Shown here piece by piece: positions 1 through 6,686 of a stretch of DNA of 64,000 nt (position 1 is its first letter; every line of letters starts with the position of its first letter). The position numbers and the translations under genes were made by a program. Below the pieces are notes generated by a model. That model saw only the letters and a list, made by a program, of their open reading frames with translations, was not told where the DNA came from and did not search any database. Source of the stretch: CADEDH01 sp965262175 (GTDB lineage Bacteria > Actinomycetota > Acidimicrobiia > Acidimicrobiales > SZUA-35); assembly GCA_965262175.1 (NCBI GenBank), contig CBDHES010000026.1:1-64000 (forward strand), in the 5' to 3' direction.

Positions 1-231
1 CGAGACCGATCCCTTGCGGCTCAACGTCGACCGCTGTCCGTCGATCTCCAACTCCTCCAGGCCGTTCTCGTCGACCACGATGCGCAGGGCCCGGTCGCGG
101 TACTGCGGGTCGATGTAGTCGACCCACAGGTCGGGAGGCTCGAGGATGTGCCCGTCGGCGTCGACCGCTCCGTCGGTGGCCAGCCGATGGGTCTCGTGGC
201 GGTGGCGGGAAGCGGGGATCATCGCGGTCAT
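1..231 (-). CDS. Amidohydrolase-2 family protein, N-terminal fragment
   Basis: The first 77 codons are present; the rest lies beyond the left edge. The start is an ATG at 229-231. The fragment carries a D-A-D-G-H-I-x-E-P motif at about residues 26-34, the metal-binding opening of the amidohydrolase-2 (TIM-barrel, decarboxylase-like) family. The complete homologue at 27864-29108 has a similar S-A-D-G-H-V-x-E-P motif. The substrate cannot be predicted. The gene is divergent from the peroxiredoxin gene. Family is fairly sure, function open. Confidence 0.7.
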   Translation of the reverse strand, partial: MTAMIPASRHRHETHRLATDGAVDADGHILEPPDLWVDYIDPQYRDRALRIVVDENGLEELEIDGQRSTLSRKGSVS

Positions 232-290
232 GCCCCATCTTGTTCGCCGCCGATCCGCCGAAGCGAGCTGGCATCCGATTAACTGATGCC

Positions 291-749
291 GTGCTACGAG
301 TTGGTGATGCCGTCGAGGAGTTCGAGCTGCTCGATCAGGATGGTCAAACGGTCACCCTGAGCGGGCTGCTCGCCGAGGGGCCGGCCGTCCTGTACTTCTA
401 CATCAAGGCCAAGACGCCTGGTTGAACTCGGGAAAGCTGTCATTTCCGCGACCTGACCTCGGAGTTCGCCGAGCTCGGGGCCTCCATCGTGGGAATCAGC
501 GCCGATCCGGTGGATCGGCAGAACGACTTCGCAACCGAGAACCAGCTCGGCTTCCCCTTGCTGTCGGATCGGGATCGCTCGGTGGCCCGGCAGTTCGGGG
601 TGAAGCGGGCCGGCCCGCTGCCGACCAAGCGGGCCACGTTCGTGGTCGACACCGACCGGACCGTCCTGGCTGCGATCGCGTCGGAGACGAGCATGACCGC
701 CCACGCCGACGACGCGCTTGCCGCCCTTCGTCAGCGGGCCGGCGCCTGA
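291..749 (+). CDS. BCP/PrxQ-type peroxiredoxin, probable selenoprotein (in-frame TGA at 423-425)
   Basis: Thiol peroxidase of the bacterioferritin-comigratory protein group, reducing peroxides with a peroxidatic and a resolving residue. The frame reads through a TGA at 423-425 placed exactly where the family has its peroxidatic cysteine: the local protein reads F-Y-I-K-A-K-T-P-G-[TGA]-T-R-E-S-C-H-F-R-D-L, against TPGCTxxxC in the family. The resolving Cys five residues on (438-440) is kept. Conserved downstream regions follow without any frame change (VGISADP, FPLLSD, TFVVDTD), so the gene is intact apart from the TGA. From GTG 291 the product would be 152 residues with Sec45 and Cys50, a normal BCP length. 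An upstream TTG (240) is possible. A TTAACT hexamer ends 6 nt before GTG 291, the spacing of leaderless starts elsewhere in this window. Alternative: a nonsense mutation or sequencing error at the one codon where Sec is chemically expected. No sel genes lie in the window. Confidence 0.78.
428..451 (+). promoter_or_regulatory. Candidate bacterial SECIS hairpin just after the TGA
   Basis: The RNA can fold as U428-A451, C429-G450, G430-C449, one bulged G (448), then GGAAA (431-435) paired with UUUCC (443-447), and a 7-nt loop GCUGUCA (436-442) that begins with G and contains GU. Bacterial SECIS elements lie in the reading frame close behind the UGA and need an apical loop with an early G. This loop starts 10 nt after the UGA, nearer than in E. 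coli fdhF. A second hairpin (CTCGG 458-462 with CCGAG 469-473) lies further on and is an alternative. Codons around the TGA (CCT, GGT, ACT, GAA, TGT, CAT) are A/T-ending in an otherwise G/C-ending gene, as if RNA structure constrains them. Confidence 0.45.
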
Positions 750-761
750 GGTCGGGAGCGG

Positions 762-2027
762 TCAGGCCTTCACCGGGGTGAAGGTCGCCTGCTGGTGCTT
801 GATGCCGTGGATGAAGCTGGAGCTGAGGAGCTCCGGCTCGCCGACGGCTTCGATGTCGGGGAGACGGCGGAACAGCTCCCGGAACATGACCGTGATCTCC
901 CGCCGGGCCAGATGGGCACCGAGGCAGAAGTGGGGGCCGGGGCCGCCGAACCCGACGTGGGGGTTGGGGTCCCGCTGCACCTTGAAGGCATAGGGGTCGT
1001 CGAAGATCGCCTCGTCCCGGTTGGCGGCGAGGTAGAACATGCAGAGCTTGTCGCCCGCCGAGAGCTGGTGGCCGCCGAGTTCGGTGTCCTCGGTGACGGT
1101 CCGCCGCATGTAGGTGACGGGGCTGGCCAGCCGCACGATCTCCTCGACCGCCGACGGGGCGACGCCCTCGAAGTCGTTGGCCCAGATCGCCCGCTGGTCG
1201 GGGTTGTCGGTGAGATACCGCAGCCCCCAGCTGATGGCGTTTCGGGTCGTCTCGTTGCCCGCCACCACGAGGAGGATGAAGAAGCTGGCCAGGTCGGCGT
1301 CGGTCAACTCGTCGTCGCCCAGGTCGGCGTTGACCAGCTGGCTGGTGAGGTCGGTACCGTCGCCGCCCTTCTTGGCCGCGATGACCTCTTGCATCAGGGC
1401 AGCGAGGTTGCCCCCGGCGGTCAGGATGGACGTGAGGATGTCGGCTTCGTTCTCGACGTACTCCGGATCGCCCGCCCCGAGGATCACGTTGGTGTTGTCG
1501 AACACGTAGCGGTACTGGGAGTCGGGCACCCCCATCAGCTCGCACACGATCTTGAGTGGGAGGGCGGCGGCCACGTCGACCACGAAATCGACCTCGCCCC
1601 GGTCGGCGATGTCGTCGACGATCCCGGTCGCCAGCTCCTGGACCGAGTCCTCGAGCCGGGCCAGCATCCGGGGGGTGAAGCCGGCCGACACGATCTTGCG
1701 GAGGCGGGCGTGGCGGGGGTCGTCCATGGCGATCATCGAGTTGAAGAACTCGTTGAACTCGGGCGGGGCGTCGAGGAGGGTGATCCCATCGGCCGAGCTG
1801 AACAGCTGCGGGTTCTTCGAGACGTGGAGGATCTCCGGCTGGCGGGTCAGCACCCACGTTCCCGGTCCTTGGGGGATCGGCACCCCTTCCGGCACCTCGG
1901 GTTCGGGGAGGAACACGACGGGGGCGTCGGCCCGGAGCTGGGCCAGATCAGCCTCGATCGCCTCCGCGGGGCGAACCCAGAACAGGTTGTCGGTCGGGTT
2001 CGGGAGTTGCGTGTTGACCATCGCCAT
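762..2027 (-). CDS. Cytochrome P450
   Basis: Haem-thiolate monooxygenase, about 421 residues from ATG 2027. Visible motifs are the I-helix oxygen-binding A-G-N-E-T-T (about 256-261), the K-helix ExxR (E296-R299) and the haem-binding loop F-G-G-P-G-P-H-F-C-L-G with Cys368. The I-helix and haem loop resemble those of actinobacterial P450s acting on sterols or other hydrophobic substrates (CYP125/142-like), but the substrate is inference. ATG 2027 is chosen over 2051 because a TACCCT -10 hexamer ends 6 nt before it. A small monooxygenase and an aldo-keto reductase lie upstream on the same strand. No ferredoxin gene is adjacent. Confidence 0.9.
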   Translation of the reverse strand: MAMVNTQLPNPTDNLFWVRPAEAIEADLAQLRADAPVVFLPEPEVPEGVPIPQGPGTWVLTRQPEILHVSKNPQLFSSADGITLLDAPPEFNEFFNSMIAMDDPRHARLRKIVSAGFTPRMLARLEDSVQELATGIVDDIADRGEVDFVVDVAAALPLKIVCELMGVPDSQYRYVFDNTNVILGAGDPEYVENEADILTSILTAGGNLAALMQEVIAAKKGGDGTDLTSQLVNADLGDDELTDADLASFFILLVVAGNETTRNAISWGLRYLTDNPDQRAIWANDFEGVAPSAVEEIVRLASPVTYMRRTVTEDTELGGHQLSAGDKLCMFYLAANRDEAIFDDPYAFKVQRDPNPHVGFGGPGPHFCLGAHLARREITVMFRELFRRLPDIEAVGEPELLSSSFIHGIKHQQATFTPVKA

Positions 2028-2033
2028 CGCCCG

Positions 2034-2039
2034 AGGGTA
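2034..2039 (-). promoter_or_regulatory. -10 element TACCCT of the P450 gene
   Basis: TACCCT on the minus strand ends 6 nt before ATG 2027 with no Shine-Dalgarno between, which predicts a leaderless transcript. No good -35 is seen. Confidence 0.4.
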
Positions 2040-2067
2040 GTTCCCGGGCAATGGTCGGTCGAACGCG

Positions 2068-2370
2068 TCAGCCGAGCGGGGAGGCGCTCTCGACCGTGAA
2101 CTTGGTGAGGTCCCTGCCCGTGATGCCGAGACCGGCCGACTGCTCCCGCCAGGTGGCCATGTGGTCCGACGCGAAGTGCTCGGCCAGGGCCTCCTCGGAG
2201 TCCCACAGTTCGAACAGCCGCACGATCGACGGATCGGCCGGGTCGGCGGTGAACACGTACTCCCGGCAACCGGCCTCGGCTCGGCTGGCGTCGACCATCC
2301 ATTGGACGGCGTCGAGCAGCTCGGCCCGCCGGTTGGGGTCGATCGAGATCGTGCCTGCGATGATCAGCAT
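2068..2370 (-). CDS. Antibiotic biosynthesis monooxygenase (ABM) family protein
   Basis: A 100-residue single-domain protein of the ferredoxin-like ABM fold. It opens with M-L-I-I-A-G-T-I-S-I-D-P, contains E-A-G-C-R-E-Y at about 32-38 and ends with an F-E-L-W-D-S-E-E / H-F-A-S-D-H pattern typical of these small dimeric enzymes. Members oxidise quinones or other small molecules without a cofactor, or serve as accessory proteins. It starts 43 nt after the aldo-keto reductase stop and is probably co-transcribed with it. The substrate is unknown. Confidence 0.85.
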   Translation of the reverse strand: MLIIAGTISIDPNRRAELLDAVQWMVDASRAEAGCREYVFTADPADPSIVRLFELWDSEEALAEHFASDHMATWREQSAGLGITGRDLTKFTVESASPLG

Positions 2371-2413
2371 CGGCGTTCCTGGTCTGTCGTCGGGTCGTGG
2401 GCGTCGCTCGCCA

Positions 2414-3307
2414 TCAGATGCGCTCCAGCTCAGCGCCGTCGAACAGCGGGGTGATGCCGTGGGCGACCCGGTCGGCGACCATCTCGTCGTCGGTCGGGAG
2501 CTGATGGCCTGCGCCGGGGCTGGGGATCTCGGCCGCGTCGAGGATGGCGGGGAGGAGGCTGGCGTCGCTCGAGCTGTTGAGGAACAGCCCGGGCCGGCCC
2601 AGCACGTAGCGGACGGCTCGGCCGATGGCGTCGGCGTCGGTGATCGGCTCATACCACGAGTGGCGCCGTTCCGTGCCGGCCGGCCACCGACCCTTGGCCA
2701 CCGACTTGATCGTCTGGACCGCCACCCCACGGTCGGCGCAGGTGGCGAGCAGCTCCTCGGCGTCGTGGCGGTACTGGTCGTTGGCCATCAGGGTGTGGTT
2801 GTAGGGGAACAGGACCGAGTCGTAGGCGAACTCGTCGAGGCTCCGGAGATGCATCCGGGGGATGCGGGTGCCATGGCCGGTGACGCCGATGAACCGGCAC
2901 AGGCCCTCGGCCCGGGCTGCGGCCAGCGCACCGAGGGCGCCGCCGTCGCGGTGGGCCTCGGTCCACTCGTCCTCCTCGACCAGGTTGTGGAGCTGGATCA
3001 GATCGACCGAGTCGACCCCCATCCGCTCCAGGCTCCGCTCGAGGCTGGCCCGGGCGTCGGCTCCGTTGCGGTCGCCGGTCTTGGTGGCGAGGAAGACCTC
3101 GTTCCGGTGCTCGGCCAACCAGGGCCGAAGTCGATCCTCCGACTCGCCGTACCTGGCTGCGGTGTCGATGTGGTTGACGCCGCGCTCGGCGATGAGGCGG
3201 AGCGTGGCCAGCGCCCGTTCCTCGCTCATGGATCCCAGGGCAGCGGCACCGAAGATGATGCGGGTGCTGCGGTGGCCGGTCGCGCCGAAGTCGAGGAGCT
3301 CGATCAT
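2414..3307 (-). CDS. Aldo/keto reductase
   Basis: NAD(P)H-dependent oxidoreductase of 297 residues with the expected catalytic tetrad: Asp48 and Tyr53 in H-I-D-T-A-A-R-Y, Lys76 in A-T-K-T-G-D and His107 in L-I-Q-L-H-N. It looks like the general bacterial AKR group (COG0667-like) that reduces aldehydes and ketones. A TAGCAT -10 element ends 6 nt before ATG 3307, so the AKR-ABM pair is likely transcribed from here. The gene is divergent from the class III aminotransferase. Substrate not predictable. Confidence 0.9.
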   Translation of the reverse strand: MIELLDFGATGHRSTRIIFGAAALGSMSEERALATLRLIAERGVNHIDTAARYGESEDRLRPWLAEHRNEVFLATKTGDRNGADARASLERSLERMGVDSVDLIQLHNLVEEDEWTEAHRDGGALGALAAARAEGLCRFIGVTGHGTRIPRMHLRSLDEFAYDSVLFPYNHTLMANDQYRHDAEELLATCADRGVAVQTIKSVAKGRWPAGTERRHSWYEPITDADAIGRAVRYVLGRPGLFLNSSSDASLLPAILDAAEIPSPGAGHQLPTDDEMVADRVAHGITPLFDGAELERI

Positions 3308-3313
3308 GGCCGG

Positions 3314-3319
3314 ATGCTA
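3314..3319 (-). promoter_or_regulatory. -10 element TAGCAT of the aldo/keto reductase gene
   Basis: TAGCAT on the minus strand lies 6 nt before ATG 3307, the spacing of a leaderless start. Confidence 0.4.
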
Positions 3320-3363
3320 GCTCCCTCCTGGCCCGGTCGCCGGTGGGGTGCGACGATGACGCC

Positions 3364-4689
3364 ATGAGCGAGTCGCTGTTCGGATCCACCGCCGAGGTCG
3401 TCTCGGCCGTCGACGAGGCGGTGGCTGCGGCCCACGCCGCCTACGCTGCCGCCCGCCCGGTCAGCGCCGCCCAGGCGACCGCTGCGGCCCGGGTCCTGCC
3501 CGCCGGCTCGACCCGATCGGTCCTCGATTTCGATCCGTTCCCGTTCCGGGTCGCCCGGGCCGAGGGGTCTCGTCTCCACGATGTCGACGGCCACACCTAC
3601 GTCGACCTCCTCGGCGACTACACCGCCGGGCTGTTCGGCCACGACCACCCGGTCATCGCCGACGCGGTCCGGGCCGTGCTCGATCGGGGCTGGTCGCTGG
3701 GGGCGATCGCCGACGGCGAGCACCGACTGGCCGAGCTGTTGGTCGAACGGTTCCCGTCGCTCGACCAGGTCCGATTCACCAACTCCGGGACCGAGGCCAA
3801 CCTCATGGCGCTGTCGCTCGCCCGCCACCACACGGGGCGGGCCAAGATCCTGGTGTTCGACGGCGCCTACCACGGCGGGCTCCTCTACTTCGGTGCCGGA
3901 GGCGAGCCCCTCCGGGCGCCGTTCGAGTTCGTCGTGGCCCGGTACAACGATGTCGACTCCGTCGCCCGGGCCTTCGCCGACCACGGCGACGAGCTGGCCG
4001 CGGTCCTGATCGAGCCGATGATGGGCGCTGGTGGCGGCATCCGGGCCGGCGACGGCTTCCTGGCCGACCTCCGGGAGCGGTGCGGGGCGGACGGGCCCCT
4101 CCTCGTGTTCGACGAGGTGATGACGTCCCGCATGTCGACCGGGGGCGCCCAGGCCCGCCTGGGCGTGACGCCCGACCTGACCACGTTCGGCAAGTACCTC
4201 GGCGGCGGGATGACCTTCGGTGCCTTCGGTGGCGGGGCCGACCTCATGGCGGCGTTCGACCCGGCCCGGGGCGGGAGCCTCACCCATGGCGGGACGTTCA
4301 ACAACAACGCCTTCACCATGGCGGTCGGCGCGGTGGCGGTGGAGCAGCTCCTGACGGCCGAGGCGCTCGACGGGCTGTACGAGCGGGGCGAGGAGCTCCG
4401 GGCGTCGTTGACCGAGGTGGCGGCCCCGGCCGGTTTCACGGTCACCGGGTGGGGCTCGATCCTCGGCCTCCACGCCACCGACGTCGAGATCACCAGCCCC
4501 CATGACTTGGCCCGAATCGACCCCCGGATCGCCGACCTGGTCTTCCACGGCCTGTTGGCCAGGGGCTTCTACATCGCCAGACGAGGATTCATCGCCCTGT
4601 CGCTGGCCGTCACTCCTGACCAGCTGGAGGGCTTCGCAGCCGCCCTCGGCGACACGCTGGACGAGCTGGGCCTGCGTCCATTTGTCTAG
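3364..4689 (+). CDS. Class III aminotransferase, glutamate-1-semialdehyde aminomutase-like
   Basis: PLP-dependent enzyme of 441 residues. It shows S-G-T-E-A (141-145) for phosphate binding, V-F-D-E-V with Asp250, and the Schiff-base lysine Lys277 in T-T-F-G-K-Y-L-G-G-G. The overall pattern is close to HemL, but the gene is not beside other haem genes, and such HemL-like paralogues in actinobacteria often act on other amino ketones or amines. ATG 3364 matches the usual N-terminus; an upstream in-frame start at 3343 would add seven residues. No terminator is seen after the stop. Confidence 0.85.
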   Translation: MSESLFGSTAEVVSAVDEAVAAAHAAYAAARPVSAAQATAAARVLPAGSTRSVLDFDPFPFRVARAEGSRLHDVDGHTYVDLLGDYTAGLFGHDHPVIADAVRAVLDRGWSLGAIADGEHRLAELLVERFPSLDQVRFTNSGTEANLMALSLARHHTGRAKILVFDGAYHGGLLYFGAGGEPLRAPFEFVVARYNDVDSVARAFADHGDELAAVLIEPMMGAGGGIRAGDGFLADLRERCGADGPLLVFDEVMTSRMSTGGAQARLGVTPDLTTFGKYLGGGMTFGAFGGGADLMAAFDPARGGSLTHGGTFNNNAFTMAVGAVAVEQLLTAEALDGLYERGEELRASLTEVAAPAGFTVTGWGSILGLHATDVEITSPHDLARIDPRIADLVFHGLLARGFYIARRGFIALSLAVTPDQLEGFAAALGDTLDELGLRPFV

Positions 4690-4800
4690 AGTCTCTAAGG
4701 AAAACGTCACCATTAGTAGTTCATGGCCGAATCCCCTGTACCCTGAGTGGCTGCCTCGCTGTTACCGCGGGGTTTAGATACGCATATCAGGGAGCTCGCT

Positions 4801-5097
4801 ATGGCCAAACAACGATCGAGCTTCGCGAAACTGCAGCGCGACAAAGCCAAGAAGGAACGTGCCGCGATGAAGCGGGCGAACCGGCAGCAACGCAAGGACG
4901 GCGAAGGGGACGAGCCCGAGATCACGGGCACGCCCGGTGATGACGACTCGCTCGTTCCCGGTGAGGGCGAGCTTTCGGCCCCCGAGCTCTTGGCATTGAT
5001 CGAGGACCTGCACAAACGACGCGAAGCCGGCACGATCAGCCAGGAAGACTTCGAGGAAGCCAAGGTCGAGCTGTTCGCTCGGCTCCCGGTCGACTAG
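4801..5097 (+). CDS. Small basic protein with C-terminal SHOCT-like segment
   Basis: A 98-residue protein. The first 35 residues are a charged helix rich in Lys, Arg and Gln (A-K-K-E-R-A-A-M-K-R-A-N-R), followed by an acidic linker. The last 30 residues (L-I-E-D-L-H-K-R-R-E-A-G-T-I-S-Q-E-D-F) match the short SHOCT helical hairpin found at the C-terminus of many bacterial proteins. ATG 4801 is preceded by GGGAG, and a TACCCT hexamer at 4739-4744 may be its -10. Function unknown; the basic start suggests nucleic-acid or ribosome contact, which is inference. Confidence 0.75.
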   Translation: MAKQRSSFAKLQRDKAKKERAAMKRANRQQRKDGEGDEPEITGTPGDDDSLVPGEGELSAPELLALIEDLHKRREAGTISQEDFEEAKVELFARLPVD

Positions 5098-5108
5098 CCA
5101 CCGGCTGC

Positions 5109-5114
5109 TAGGTT
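5109..5114 (+). promoter_or_regulatory. -10 element TAGGTT of the metallophosphoesterase gene
   Basis: TAGGTT ends 8 nt before ATG 5123, with no Shine-Dalgarno. This fits a leaderless start. Confidence 0.4.
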
Positions 5115-5122
5115 CGCGTCCC

Positions 5123-5950
5123 ATGGCGACCCTCGTCGTGGTGAGCGACACCCATCTCTCGGAGCGAGCCCCCCTCGCTCGTGACCAGTGGGACGTGGCC
5201 CTGGCGGCCATCGAGTCCCTCGATCCGGCGTTGGTTGTCCACGCCGGCGACATCAGCCTCGACGGGCCACGGCATCCCGGCGACCTCGACTACGCCCGGG
5301 CCCAGCTCGATCGCATCCCGGCGCCGTGGCGTGCCGTGCCGGGCAACCACGACCTCGGAGACATCGGCGAGACCGCGACCCCGGCCACGATCGACGGTCG
5401 GCGGGCCTACCAGCAGCGGTTCGGTGACGGTTGCTGGACCGTCGAGCTCGGCCCGTGGCGGGTGGTCGGGGTCGACAGCCAAGCCCTGTTCGGCGATGAG
5501 TCGGACCGTGAGCAGACCTGGGCCTGGCTGGACGACGCCCTCGCAGGCGCCGGCCGCCCCGAGGCCGGTTCCGACGACGGCGGGTTGTGCCTCGTGCTCC
5601 ACCGGCCGGTCCTCCCGGTCGACGAGGGCGAGGTCGACGCCCCTCACCGGTACGTGCCCGAACCGGGCCGCAGCCGGCTCCTCGACACGTTGGAACGACA
5701 CGGGGTCGATGTGGTGATCAACGGCCACGTCCACCAGCAGCGGACCTTCGAGCACCGGGGCGTCCGCCATGTGTGGGCGCCGTCGGTGTGGGCCACCGTC
5801 GGCGACGACCGCCAGCCGGTGATCGGCGAGAAGCGGACCGGGATCGCCGTCGTCGAGCTCGGCTCGACCGTCGATGTCCGCTTCGAGCAGCCCGACGGGT
5901 TGGCCGCCGCGGTCATCGGTGAGACGTTCCCGTCGCCCTACGGCGGCTGA
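5123..5950 (+). CDS. Calcineurin-like metallophosphoesterase
   Basis: A 275-residue dimetal phosphoesterase. The metal-binding motifs appear in order: D-T-H (Asp9, His11), G-D (Asp43), G-N-H-D (Asn75-Asp77) and near the C-terminus N-G-H-V-H. The fold resembles Icc/CpdA cyclic-nucleotide phosphodiesterases and related enzymes, but the substrate cannot be told from sequence. The methyltransferase gene follows 19 nt after the stop and is probably in the same transcript. Confidence 0.88.
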   Translation: MATLVVVSDTHLSERAPLARDQWDVALAAIESLDPALVVHAGDISLDGPRHPGDLDYARAQLDRIPAPWRAVPGNHDLGDIGETATPATIDGRRAYQQRFGDGCWTVELGPWRVVGVDSQALFGDESDREQTWAWLDDALAGAGRPEAGSDDGGLCLVLHRPVLPVDEGEVDAPHRYVPEPGRSRLLDTLERHGVDVVINGHVHQQRTFEHRGVRHVWAPSVWATVGDDRQPVIGEKRTGIAVVELGSTVDVRFEQPDGLAAAVIGETFPSPYGG

Positions 5951-5969
5951 CCGACCAGGTCACGGCCCG

Positions 5970-6686
5970 GTGCCGGATCGCCCGCCCGCCTCCGGGAACG
6001 ACCACGCCGAGGGGGGCCGTCCCCTAGGCCACGACGGTGGTGATCGTGACCACCTGGCGATCAGCGACCGCTGGCGAGCCTGGCGGGCCCGGGTCGACCT
6101 CGATGAGTACGCCACCCGATGGGACCGCATGGCGGCGGCCGGTGAGTCGGTCCACGGCGAGGCGGATCTGGTCGAGGCGGTCGGCCCGTCGCGTCCCGGC
6201 CGGGTCCTCGACGCCGGTTGCGGCGTCGGTCGAGTGGCGGCCGAGTTGGCCCGCCGGGGTTGGGACACCGTCGGGGTCGACAACGATCCCGACATGGTCG
6301 ACCGAGCCCGGACCCGCCACCCGGAGCTGACCTGGATCCTGGCCGACCTGGCCACCGTCGAGGCCTCAACGCCGGCGGCCGGTGTCGGCTTCGACGTGGT
6401 GGTGGTGGCCGGCAACGTGCTCGGCTTCGTCGTGCCCGGCCGGGAGCCAGCGGTCGTGGCCAACCTCGCCCACCATCTGGTGACCGGCGGGGCGCTGGTG
6501 GCCGGGATGGGGACTGGCGACTACCCCCTCGACCGCTACGACGACGCCTGTCGGGCGGCCGGTCTCGTCCTCGCCGCCCGTTACCGGAGCTGGGACCGGG
6601 AACCGTTCGACGATGGTCGCTATGCGGTGTCGGTCCATCGCCGACCGCTACCGCCCACCGGCGACGTCGCCGCACCTCACCGCTAG
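5970..6686 (+). CDS. Class I SAM-dependent methyltransferase
   Basis: About 238 residues from GTG 5970, the first start after the preceding stop. The SAM-binding motif I is V-L-D-A-G-C-G-V-G-R-V, followed by the acidic V-G-V-D-N-D-P loop and a motif-II-like F-D-V-V-V-V-A-G-N. The acceptor is unknown. It is probably co-transcribed with the metallophosphoesterase, and its end overlaps the convergent hrpA gene by 4 nt. The N-terminal 25 residues are not conserved-looking, so a later start is possible. Confidence 0.82.
   Translation: MPDRPPASGNDHAEGGRPLGHDGGDRDHLAISDRWRAWRARVDLDEYATRWDRMAAAGESVHGEADLVEAVGPSRPGRVLDAGCGVGRVAAELARRGWDTVGVDNDPDMVDRARTRHPELTWILADLATVEASTPAAGVGFDVVVVAGNVLGFVVPGREPAVVANLAHHLVTGGALVAGMGTGDYPLDRYDDACRAAGLVLAARYRSWDREPFDDGRYAVSVHRRPLPPTGDVAAPHR

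Noticed and set aside
240..749. Reading the peroxiredoxin as two separate genes or a frameshifted pseudogene
   Set aside because: The frame is the same before and after the TGA, and family motifs continue directly; only one codon, at the catalytic position, is a stop.
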